62,415 bases of DNA from Micromonospora qiuiae (GTDB lineage: Bacteria; Actinomycetota; Actinomycetes; Mycobacteriales; Micromonosporaceae): positions 1-62,415 of the forward strand of contig NZ_BOPC01000055.1 in NCBI RefSeq assembly GCF_016863555.1, in the 5' to 3' direction. Every line of letters begins with the position of its first letter. The stretch's first letter is position 1. Below, in pieces: positions 32,655 to 40,029 of the stretch. The position numbers and the translations under genes were made by a program. Under the pieces are notes generated by a model. That model saw nothing but the letters and a program-made list of their open reading frames with translations. It was not told where the DNA came from and did no database searches.

Positions 32655-33155
32655 ATGGCAGGAGACACCACCATCACGGTCATCGGCAACCTGACCGATG
32701 ACCCCGAGTTGCGGTTCACCCCCTCCGGGGCTGCGGTCGCCAAGTTCCGGGTCGCTTCGACGCCCCGGTACATGGACAGGGCGTCCGGCGAATGGAAGGA
32801 CGGCGAACCGCTGTTCCTCTCGTGCACCGTCTGGCGGCAGGCCGCGGAGCACGTTGCGGAGTCGCTACAGCGCGGCACCCGCGTGATCGTGTCGGGCCGG
32901 CTGCGCCAGCGGTCCTACGAGACTCGCGAGGGTGAGAAGCGCACCGTCATCGAGCTGGAGGTCGACGAGATCGGCCCGTCGCTGCGCTACGCCACGGCGA
33001 AGGTGCAGAAGATGTCCCGCTCCGGTGGTGGCGGCGGCTTCGGTGGTGGTGGTGGCCAGGGCGGCGGAGGAAACTTCGACGATCCCTGGGCTTCGGCCGC
33101 ACCAGCCCCCGCTCGTTCCGGCGGCGGCAACTTCGACGAGGAGCCTCCGTTCTGA
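32655..33155 (+). CDS. ssb: single-stranded DNA-binding protein
   Basis: 166 aa, ATG 32655 with GGAG 6 nt upstream. OB fold in residues 1-110 (TTITVIGNLTDDPELRFTPS, CTVWRQAAEHVAESLQRGTR), a glycine-rich flexible linker, and the acidic tip DEEPPF that recruits repair and replication partners. Coats ssDNA at forks. This is the essential SsbA type because of its place between rpsF and rpsR. Confidence 0.97.
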   Translation: MAGDTTITVIGNLTDDPELRFTPSGAAVAKFRVASTPRYMDRASGEWKDGEPLFLSCTVWRQAAEHVAESLQRGTRVIVSGRLRQRSYETREGEKRTVIELEVDEIGPSLRYATAKVQKMSRSGGGGGFGGGGGQGGGGNFDDPWASAAPAPARSGGGNFDEEPPF

Positions 33156-33196
33156 TGGCGCCGAGCGCCCGTGATCGTAAACCAGGAGCAAGAGCA

Positions 33197-33436
33197 ATGG
33201 CGAAGGCTGCGGCACTGCGCAAGCCGAAGAAGAAGGTGAACCCGCTCGACAAGGACGGGATCACCTACATCGACTACAAGGACACCGCGCTGCTGCGCAA
33301 GTTCATCTCCGACCGCGGCAAGATCCGCGCTCGGCGGGTGACCGGCGTCACCTCGCAGCAGCAGCGGCAGATCGCTCGTGCGGTCAAGAACGCCCGTGAG
33401 ATGGCGCTCCTGCCGTACACTGCGACGGCCCGCTGA
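33197..33436 (+). CDS. rpsR: 30S ribosomal protein S18
   Basis: 79 aa, ATG 33197 with AGGAG 9 nt upstream. Contains the S18 core DYKDTALLRKFISDRGKI and RVTGVTSQQQRQIARAVKNA. The N-terminus has no CxxC motifs, so it is the zinc-independent form; a zinc-type paralogue may lie elsewhere. Confidence 0.97.
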   Translation: MAKAAALRKPKKKVNPLDKDGITYIDYKDTALLRKFISDRGKIRARRVTGVTSQQQRQIARAVKNAREMALLPYTATAR

Positions 33437-33450
33437 CAGGAGGCACCGAC

Positions 33451-33897
33451 ATGAAGATCATCCTGACTCAGGAGGTGTCCGGCCTCGGTGCCCCGGGCGA
33501 CATCGTGGAGGTCAAGAACGGCTACGGCCGTAACTACCTGCTCCCGCAGGGCTTCGCGATCGCCTGGACCAAGGGCGCGGAAAAGCAGGTCACGCTCATC
33601 AAGCGGGCCCGCGCGGCCCGTGAGATCCGCGACCTCGACCACGCCAACGAGGTGAAGGGCCAGCTCGAGGGCCTCAAGGTGAGCCTGAAGGCTCGCGCCG
33701 GCGAAGGTGGTCGGCTCTTCGGCTCGGTCACTGCGGCCGAGATCGTCGACGCCGTCCGGGCCGCCGGTGGTCCGCCGCTGGACCGCCGCCGGCTGGAGTT
33801 GGGCGGCCACATCAAGTCGATCGGGTCGCACCCGGTGCGGATCAAGCTGCACCCCGAGGTGAGCGCCACCCTCAACCTCAACGTCGTGCAGGGCTGA
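33451..33897 (+). CDS. rplI: 50S ribosomal protein L9
   Basis: 148 aa with a strong GGAGG before ATG 33451. The N-terminal domain MKIILTQEVSGLGAPGDIVE, GYGRNYLLPQG, a long connecting helix, and the C-terminal domain (GRLFGSVTAAEIVDAV, GSHPVRIKLHPEV) are complete. Last gene of the operon, followed by a terminator. Confidence 0.97.
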   Translation: MKIILTQEVSGLGAPGDIVEVKNGYGRNYLLPQGFAIAWTKGAEKQVTLIKRARAAREIRDLDHANEVKGQLEGLKVSLKARAGEGGRLFGSVTAAEIVDAVRAAGGPPLDRRRLELGGHIKSIGSHPVRIKLHPEVSATLNLNVVQG

Positions 33898-33916
33898 CCT
33901 CGCCGACCTACCTGAC

Positions 33917-33947
33917 CGGGCCCGCACCGTCCATCGGTGCGGGCCCG
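33917..33947 (+). terminator. terminator of the rpsF-ssb-rpsR-rplI operon
   Basis: Thirteen-bp perfect stem CGGGCCCGCACCG, 5-nt loop TCCAT. It lies 20 bp past the rplI stop and has no U-tract. Confidence 0.9.
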
Positions 33948-34036
33948 CTCACGTCCGAGCCTCGGTCCCGCTCACCTGGGCGTTGCGATCCCGGTGTCCG
34001 ACGTGCTCGACGCGATACGACCTCGCCCAACCGATG

Positions 34037-35728
34037 TCAGCCGCCGATGGGCTGACCGGTCAACGCGCTGATCATGACGGTGGAGAGACCGCCGCCGACC
34101 ACCGCGGCAGCGAGGGCGATCGTGGTCGACTTCCAGGTCGTACCCACCCTCCGGAGCAGCATCGCGACCACCAGGCTGCTGGCCAGTGCCAACCCGAAGC
34201 GCGGCATCCCGGACACCATCGCGCCGAAGGCCCGGGCCCGCTGCGAGTCGCACCCACCACCGCTGATATCGGTCACACACCCCGCCGGCGGCGTGCCGTC
34301 GAGCGTCAACAGCCACACGAAGATCACCATCGCCGGCAGGAGATAGCACGCCGCCGTGTAGAGCAGCGGCAGCCACGGACCACCCGGATCCGGGTCGAGC
34401 AGGTCGTTCTCCAGGCGCCGGTTCCAGCTACCGGCGCCGACCGCCTCGATTCCCCGCCGTACGGCCGCCATGCCGACCGGCCGGGCGGAAGGCGCCGGGG
34501 ATGCACGCCGCCGTGGTGCAGGGCGAGGGCGAGGCGCGGTGTAACCGACCACCGGGGACCGCGGTGCCGACGCACTCGCATCGACCCAGCGAGGATCGTC
34601 CCCCGCCAGCCGGGTCCCTGGCCAGAAGCCCTCCTGCACCGCTTCCGATCCAGCCGGCTCAGCCCAGGACCACTGCCCCGCACCGGACGTCGCACCCGAG
34701 CGGGATGCACCCGTACGGTCCGACCGAGCCGGGTCGGAGTAAGCGTCCCACCCGTCGGGCGTCCGCTGCGGCTCCCGCCGCTCCGCCTCGGCGTCGCGGT
34801 CCCACTGCCCGGTGGTGTCGGGCTGGAGCCACTGGCTGGTCCGGTCGGGCTCGAGCCACCGGTCCGCATCGGCTGTCTGGAGCCACTGACTCGTGCTGTC
34901 GGCATCCCATGGATCGGACTGGTCCAGACGACGGTCGACACCGGCGGGCTGCTGCCAGGCGTACAGGCCAGAAGCGTCCCACGGATCCACCGCCGGCGGA
35001 TCTTCCGGCTGAGCCCTCCGCCTTCGGCGCTCCGCCGTCCGTTCCCAGGACTCCGACCCTCGGTCCCATGGATCCGCCCCCGGCTCGGCAGCCGGCTCCA
35101 CCGCGCGCCGCCGGCGCCGTGTGGGCGACTCGGCGACCGGTTCCGAGTTGGTCGTCTGCTGGCCTTCATCCTCCAGGCCCGACCAGATCACCTGGCGGCG
35201 TCGTGACTGCGCGCGGCGGGGGCGGCTTCTCGGCGCCACCCCGGAGACCGGATCGTCCTCCTCGGCTCGGCGGCTGCCGACGTACCCCTCTTCCTGCGGG
35301 CGGTCGAAGGTCCACTCCCGGGTGTGTTCGGACACCGGTTCAGTGGCGGAGTCGCGCCAACTCGACTCGGCCGCCCGCCGGCCGCGGTCGGTCTCCGTAT
35401 CGGCGGCCCGCCGGCCCCGGGTCGTCTCGGTCGAGCGCCAGCTGGCGTAGCGTGGCCCGTCGGCGTCGTCATCGTCGTCCGGGGCGGCATGCCGGCCGCC
35501 ACCGTCGACGCTGTGTACGCCCGACTCCAGCGCCCAGCGAGGAAGGTACGACTCCTCCGGCTCCTGCTGGCCACGTTCGATGGCTCGGCGGCGGCTCGGG
35601 GTGCGGTACCGCTCGCTGGGCGAGTCGTATCGTTCGGCCGGGGACCGGTCGACGGGATCGGCCCACGAAGCGGCCGGCCCTCGCTCGCGCGGGCCATCCT
35701 CTCCGCGTCCCCAGTCCCGGTAACTCAC
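34037..35728 (-). CDS. membrane protein with long disordered N-terminus
   Basis: 563 aa. Residues 1-425 are predicted disordered: many Arg, Asp, Glu, Ser and Trp, and repeats around residues 240-320 such as DPWDASGLYAWQQ, SQWLQTADADRWLEP and SQWLQPDTTGQWDRD. Three membrane helices follow at about 450-475, 505-530 and 535-555, with two cysteines in the loop (GCVTDISGGGCDS). No RBS-based reason to change ATG 35728. No family is recognised. It is convergent with rplI and divergent from dnaB. Confidence 0.75.
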   Translation of the reverse strand: MSYRDWGRGEDGPRERGPAASWADPVDRSPAERYDSPSERYRTPSRRRAIERGQQEPEESYLPRWALESGVHSVDGGGRHAAPDDDDDADGPRYASWRSTETTRGRRAADTETDRGRRAAESSWRDSATEPVSEHTREWTFDRPQEEGYVGSRRAEEDDPVSGVAPRSRPRRAQSRRRQVIWSGLEDEGQQTTNSEPVAESPTRRRRRAVEPAAEPGADPWDRGSESWERTAERRRRRAQPEDPPAVDPWDASGLYAWQQPAGVDRRLDQSDPWDADSTSQWLQTADADRWLEPDRTSQWLQPDTTGQWDRDAEAERREPQRTPDGWDAYSDPARSDRTGASRSGATSGAGQWSWAEPAGSEAVQEGFWPGTRLAGDDPRWVDASASAPRSPVVGYTAPRPRPAPRRRASPAPSARPVGMAAVRRGIEAVGAGSWNRRLENDLLDPDPGGPWLPLLYTAACYLLPAMVIFVWLLTLDGTPPAGCVTDISGGGCDSQRARAFGAMVSGMPRFGLALASSLVVAMLLRRVGTTWKSTTIALAAAVVGGGLSTVMISALTGQPIGG

Positions 35729-36120
35729 GGCCGGAGCGTGACCCTTCTCAACCGAAAGCGCAATCCGCTGTCCAGGTGTAGCCGTAGAGCACCGATCCTA
35801 CGGGACTATCAGGACAAAGCCCTACCCGAAAGTTTCGTCCACAGCCTGGGGATATTAGCTGCCCAGGTCAGCGGCATGCGGGCGGATCTTCCCCACCCGT
35901 TATCCACACCCTGTGCACAGGCTGCGCACAACCCTGTCCGCCGGCATCCACAGGTTGTCCCGAGGCTCGTCCACCGCCCTGGTTGAGTGGCTGACCTCGG
36001 GTTCCGTATGGTTAGCCCCCGACCGGCCGCCCGATGGCCCCCGATCGACGCGGACGGTCGACTTGTCGCACCCGGGCGATAAGCCTGGAACCGATCCGAC
36101 GCAGTGGAGGGGGGCCCCGA
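35729..36120. promoter_or_regulatory. dnaB upstream region with DnaA boxes
   Basis: 392 bp with no gene. It holds an exact DnaA box TTATCCACA at 35900-35908, close matches TCGTCCACA (35835-35843) and GCATCCACA (35944-35952), and the palindrome CTGTGCACAG (35911-35920). DnaA control of the replicative helicase gene, or DnaA titration, would fit. The dnaB promoter was not found with confidence. Confidence 0.6.
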
Positions 36121-37530
36121 GTGTCGGTCACCGACGACATGCGGACGGAGTCGTTCCCTGGCGGCGGGGCACCGGCCGGCCCGGCATCCCGCGACGGCCA
36201 GTTCGACAAGACGCCACCCCAGGACGTCGCCGCCGAGCAGTGCGTTCTGGGGGGCATGCTGCTGTCCAAGGACGCCATCGCCGACGTCGTAGAGATCCTC
36301 AAGAGCAACGACTTCTACCGGCCGGTGCACGCGACGATCTTCGACACCATTCTGGAGATCTACGGCCGGGGTGAACCGGCCGACGCGATCACCGTCGCGG
36401 CGGCCCTGGCGGACTCCGGTGACCTGGCCCGGATCGGCGGCGCGCCCTATCTGCACACCCTGATCGCGAGCGTGCCGACCGCCGCGAATGCGGCCTACTA
36501 CGCGCGCATCGTCAGCGAGCGGGCGGTGCTGCGGCGGCTGGTCGAGGCCGGCACCAGGATCGTCCAGCTCGGCTACGGGACCGGCGGCGGTGGCAGCCGC
36601 GACGTCGACGACATCGTCGACCTGGCCCAGCAGGCCGTCTACGACGTGACCGAACGCCGGGTCAGCGAGGACTTCGCCGTGCTCGCCGACATGCTCCAAC
36701 CGACCCTCGACGAGATCGAGGCGGTCGGTGCCCAGGGCGGCGTGATGACCGGTGTGCCCACCGGATTCACCGATCTGGACCGCCTGCTCAACGGCCTGCA
36801 CGCCGGCCAGTTGATCATCGTGGCCGGCCGACCTGGATTAGGCAAATCAACTGCAAGTATGGACTTTGCAAGAAATGCGGCAATTCGGGCGAATCAGGCG
36901 GCGGCCATCTTCTCGCTGGAAATGAGCAAGGTCGAGATCGTCATGCGACTGCTCTCGGCCGAGGCCCGCGTGCCCCTGCACGTGTTGCGCAGCGGGCAGC
37001 TCTCCGACGACGACTGGACGAAGCTCGCCCGCTGCATGGGCGAGATCAGCGAAGCCCCGCTCTTCGTCGACGACACGCCGAGCATGAACTTGATGGAGAT
37101 CCGGGCCAAGGCCCGCCGGCTCAAGCAGCGGCACGACCTCAAGTTGATCGTGGTCGACTACCTGCAGCTGATGACTTCGCCGAAGCGCACCGAGAGCCGG
37201 CAGCAGGAGGTGGCGGACCTGTCCCGTGGCCTCAAGCTGCTGGCCAAGGAGGTCGAGTGCCCGGTCATCGCGGTCAGCCAGCTGAACCGTGGCCCCGAAC
37301 AGCGCACCGACAAGCGCCCCCAATTGTCCGATTTGCGCGAGTCTGGATCAATCGAGCAAGATGCGGACGTTGTCATACTTCTGCACCGCGACGACTACTA
37401 CGACAAGGAGTCACCGCGGGCCGGGGAAGCGGATTTCATCATTGCCAAGCACAGGAATGGCCCGACCGACACGGTGACCGTGGCGGCACAGTTGCACCTG
37501 TCGAGATTCGTGGACATGGCGATCGTTTGA
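36121..37530 (+). CDS. dnaB: replicative DNA helicase DnaB
   Basis: 469 aa, GTG 36121 with GGAGGGGG 7 nt upstream. N-terminal domain about 35-140 (PPQDVAAEQCVLGGMLLSKD), linker, RecA-type ATPase about 195-465 with Walker A GRPGLGKST (236-244), Walker B LIVVDYLQLM, and the H4 segment LRESGSIEQDADVVILLHR (405-423). Hexameric 5'-3' helicase at the fork. No intein is present, but codons at 237-257 and 401-420 are AT-ending in a way unlike the rest, including a TTA leucine (240). Those are the two intein sites known in actinobacterial DnaB. Confidence 0.97.
   Translation: MSVTDDMRTESFPGGGAPAGPASRDGQFDKTPPQDVAAEQCVLGGMLLSKDAIADVVEILKSNDFYRPVHATIFDTILEIYGRGEPADAITVAAALADSGDLARIGGAPYLHTLIASVPTAANAAYYARIVSERAVLRRLVEAGTRIVQLGYGTGGGGSRDVDDIVDLAQQAVYDVTERRVSEDFAVLADMLQPTLDEIEAVGAQGGVMTGVPTGFTDLDRLLNGLHAGQLIIVAGRPGLGKSTASMDFARNAAIRANQAAAIFSLEMSKVEIVMRLLSAEARVPLHVLRSGQLSDDDWTKLARCMGEISEAPLFVDDTPSMNLMEIRAKARRLKQRHDLKLIVVDYLQLMTSPKRTESRQQEVADLSRGLKLLAKEVECPVIAVSQLNRGPEQRTDKRPQLSDLRESGSIEQDADVVILLHRDDYYDKESPRAGEADFIIAKHRNGPTDTVTVAAQLHLSRFVDMAIV
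36829..36891 (+). other. anomalous codon patch at the dnaB P-loop
   Basis: Codons 237-257: about 17 of 21 end in A or T (CGA, CCT, GGA, TTA, AAA, TCA, ACT and so on), against strong G/C bias on both sides. The 70 bp from 36831 have 34 G+C. The protein sequence is normal. The patch covers the Walker A motif, which is the DnaBi1 intein site in mycobacteria. Confidence 0.85.
37321..37380 (+). other. anomalous codon patch at the dnaB H4 motif
   Basis: Codons 401-420 (QLSDLRESGSIEQDADVVIL): about 10 of 20 end in A or T or are rare TTG, with CAA, GGA, TCA and ATA present. The centre is RESG|SIEQ, the insertion point of the Ssp DnaB and mycobacterial DnaBi2 inteins. The flanks return to normal bias. 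Confidence 0.75.
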
Positions 37531-37567
37531 CCCACTCGGCGGCCGGTGCAACGCCGATCGCCGTTTC

Positions 37568-37611
37568 GCCGTAATGGCGGTGTCCCGATCGATCAGACAC
37601 CGCCATACGGA
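37568..37611 (+). terminator. terminator after dnaB
   Basis: Stem ATGGCGGTGTC / GACACCGCCAT (11 bp), extended by four more pairs past one bulged A; 11-nt loop. Lies 38 bp past the stop. The nearby GGGAATCAGCCG sequence occurs twice in 30 bp up to the end of the convergent gene. Confidence 0.85.
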
Positions 37612-37678
37612 CGCAACGGAGTCGATCAACTGGCTGCGAAACGCCGTGGGAATCAGCCGGGAGCAGCGGCTGTGGGAA

Positions 37679-38047
37679 TCAGCCGAACATCTCGTCCAGG
37701 AAGCTCTTGCGCTTCTTGCGCCGGTAGTGGCCGTGGTAGCCGTAGTGCTGCTGTCCGTGGCCGTACATCGGGGCCGGTGCCGGGTAGCCGGGCGGCGGGG
37801 GCGGCACGGCACCGTAGCCGGGCTGATGCGGGGCGGGTGCGGGCGGCGGGGGTGCCTGGTAGCCGGCGGGGCGTTGGAGGGCGGGCGGGGACTGCTGCGC
37901 GCTCCAGTTGGCCTCGGCCTCGAACAGCTTCTCCAGCTCGCCGCGGTCGAGGAAGATGCCCCGGCATTCGCCACATTGGTCGATGACGACGCCGCTGCGC
38001 TCGTACTGGCGCATTTCTCCGTGACACTTGGGACAGGTCAGGCTCAT
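37679..38047 (-). CDS. TFIIB-type zinc-ribbon protein
   Basis: 122 aa. Residues 5-45 form a zinc ribbon with CPKC and CGEC in the zf-TFIIB pattern ending in IFLDRGELEKLFEAE. The rest is Pro/Tyr/Gly/His-rich with PPPAPAPHQPGYGAVPP and a terminal RRKKRKSFLDEMFG motif. This family is widespread and of unknown function. ATG 38047 is probably leaderless (TACCTT 6 nt upstream). Third gene of a leftward run after the GGDEF and fusion genes. Confidence 0.85.
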   Translation of the reverse strand: MSLTCPKCHGEMRQYERSGVVIDQCGECRGIFLDRGELEKLFEAEANWSAQQSPPALQRPAGYQAPPPPAPAPHQPGYGAVPPPPPGYPAPAPMYGHGQQHYGYHGHYRRKKRKSFLDEMFG

Positions 38048-38069
38048 TACCCGAAGGTACCTGGTCGGC

Positions 38070-40016
38070 TCATCCGGTAGCCGTCAGCGTCGTCGTCACC
38101 TCCTCGTCGGAGACCTCGTGGAAGTCGTCGTAGTACGCCCCGACCGCACCGAAGGCGGGTGGGCGCTGGGCGCAGATCACCTCGTCGGCCTCGGCGGCGA
38201 GCATCTCGTACGCCTCCTCGGAGCTGACCGGGACGGCGACCACCACGCGGCGGGCCCCGAGTTGGCGGGCGACCTGGACGGCTGCGCGGGCGCTCGCTCC
38301 GGTGGCCAGGCCGTCGTCGACGATGACGGCGATGCGGCCGGTGAGGTCCAGCGGTGGCCGATCGGCCCGGTAGAGCTGCTCCCGCCGGTCGAGTTCCGCC
38401 TGCTCGCGGCGTTGGACCTCGGCGATGTCGTCCGGGCCGAGGTGGTTGGCGACCATGTCGTTGAGCACGCGTACGCCACCGGGGCCCAGCGCCCCGAAGG
38501 CGACCTCGGGAGCCATCGGCATGCCGAGCTTGCGGACCACCAGCACGTCCAGCGGCGCGCCGAGGCGTTCGGCGATGACTCGGGCCACGGGCACGCCGCC
38601 GCGCACGAGGCCGAGTACGACGACATCCGGTTCGCCGATCAGGGCGGTCAGCCGGTCGGCGAGCACCCGGCCCGCCTCGGCGCGGTCGCGGTATCTGGTC
38701 ATGCCTTCAGGTCTACGCCCCGCGGGCCCGCTTCGCCCGGTGGTTGCCGGATCCGAGGGGTGGGCCAGCGCGGGTGCCCAGAGCAGGAACGCGATCGGGT
38801 ACAGCAGGTAACCGAAGCGGGTGGCGGGCATCAGGAGGATGGCCGCGAGGAGTCCGTACCCGCAGATCAGTGCCGCGGCGTGGGCGGTGTGGGGCGGGCG
38901 GCGGGCGAGCCGGAAGGCGATCGCCAGCCCGGTGCCGATCAGCAGCGCGGCGGCGATCGCCCGGCCGGCGGGCAGCGCGCCCGCGATCAGGTGCCCGGGG
39001 AACGGTGACTGCGCCGGGCTGGTGACCAGGCCGTGCCCGAGGGGGAACCGCAGCACGTTCTCCACCAGCGCTTCGTGGTCGACCAGCAGGGCGGGCAGCA
39101 GCGCGGCGGCGGGTAGCCCCAACGCGCCGGCCGCGACCCGTGGCCCGGCCCCGCGGGTGAATCCCCAGATGATCAGCACTGCGGCGACCGGCCAGGCGAA
39201 GAGCTTGAGCGCCCCGGCAAGCCCGACGGCGATGCCGGCGGAGCCGGGACGTGCGGTGGCGGCGAAGGCGAGGGCCAGCAGGCAGAGCGCGAGTACGGGT
39301 AGGTCGTCGCCGCCGGTGGCCAGGGTGAGCGCGCAGATCGGCAGTACGGTGGCGGCCTGGGCACCGCGCAGCAGGAGTGCGTCGTGCCGGGCTCCGGGCG
39401 CGGGTCGCCGCAGGACGCGGAGGGCGAGCAGGAGAGCCAGCGTGGTGCCGACGGCGAACCACACCCGGGCATCGGTCCACCATGTGTCGGAGAGCGCGCG
39501 GGGCAGCCCGAACAGCGCCATTCCGGGCTGGTACGGGGTGTAGCCGAGCAGTTGGTCGTCCGGGTGCAGCGCGGCGATGGCGTCCGGTCCGAGATAGGGG
39601 GTGCCGGTCTCCAGCAGGCGTCGCCCGGACTCCTCGACGACCAGCACCTCCTCCTGCGCCCGGTCGGTCCGTCCGGCGGCGCGTTGCGCGCTCTGCGTGA
39701 TCAGGGGCAGCGCGACGGAGCCGGCGAAGGCGAGGGTGGTGACCAGCCAGCGGGCCGGCACCCCGACGAGCGGGGAGGCCGGCCGGTGGCGACGAACGAG
39801 GAGTTGACCGGCCCCGGCGAGCGTGGCGGCGAGGTAGCCCAGCGCGGCGATCGAGCCCCAGGCGCGGTGCGGGGTGAGGGTGGAGGTGGCGGCGGTGACC
39901 GCCGCGAAGGCGGCCGAGGCGGCGTAGAGGCCGAGGTCGAGCGGGAGGCCACCGATGGCCGAGTCGAGGCGGTGCCACCACCGGGGGCGGCGGCCGGTCG
40001 TGGTGGCGGTGCGCAT
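38070..40016 (-). CDS. membrane glycosyltransferase fused to phosphoribosyltransferase
   Basis: 648 aa from ATG 40016 in one open frame with no stop. Residues 1-435 are polytopic (about ten helices) with GT87-like features, for example YLGPDAIAALHPDDQLLGYTPYQPG and LAGALKLFAWPVA in short pieces. Residues 440-648 are a complete type I phosphoribosyltransferase: MTRYRDRAEAGRVLADRL at its usual start, LGLVRGGVPVA, VVRKLGMP and the PRPP loop VIVDDGLATGASA. Stand-alone versions of the second part are common, so an internal start at ATG 38702 could also be used. The two parts have no known joint reaction. Confidence 0.7.
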   Translation of the reverse strand: MRTATTTGRRPRWWHRLDSAIGGLPLDLGLYAASAAFAAVTAATSTLTPHRAWGSIAALGYLAATLAGAGQLLVRRHRPASPLVGVPARWLVTTLAFAGSVALPLITQSAQRAAGRTDRAQEEVLVVEESGRRLLETGTPYLGPDAIAALHPDDQLLGYTPYQPGMALFGLPRALSDTWWTDARVWFAVGTTLALLLALRVLRRPAPGARHDALLLRGAQAATVLPICALTLATGGDDLPVLALCLLALAFAATARPGSAGIAVGLAGALKLFAWPVAAVLIIWGFTRGAGPRVAAGALGLPAAALLPALLVDHEALVENVLRFPLGHGLVTSPAQSPFPGHLIAGALPAGRAIAAALLIGTGLAIAFRLARRPPHTAHAAALICGYGLLAAILLMPATRFGYLLYPIAFLLWAPALAHPSDPATTGRSGPAGRRPEGMTRYRDRAEAGRVLADRLTALIGEPDVVVLGLVRGGVPVARVIAERLGAPLDVLVVRKLGMPMAPEVAFGALGPGGVRVLNDMVANHLGPDDIAEVQRREQAELDRREQLYRADRPPLDLTGRIAVIVDDGLATGASARAAVQVARQLGARRVVVAVPVSSEEAYEMLAAEADEVICAQRPPAFGAVGAYYDDFHEVSDEEVTTTLTATG

Positions 40017-40029
40017 CGGGTCCAGTGTG

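Noticed and set aside
36121..37530. Intein in dnaB
   Set aside because: The protein runs straight through both insertion sites at normal length (469 aa); only codon anomalies remain.
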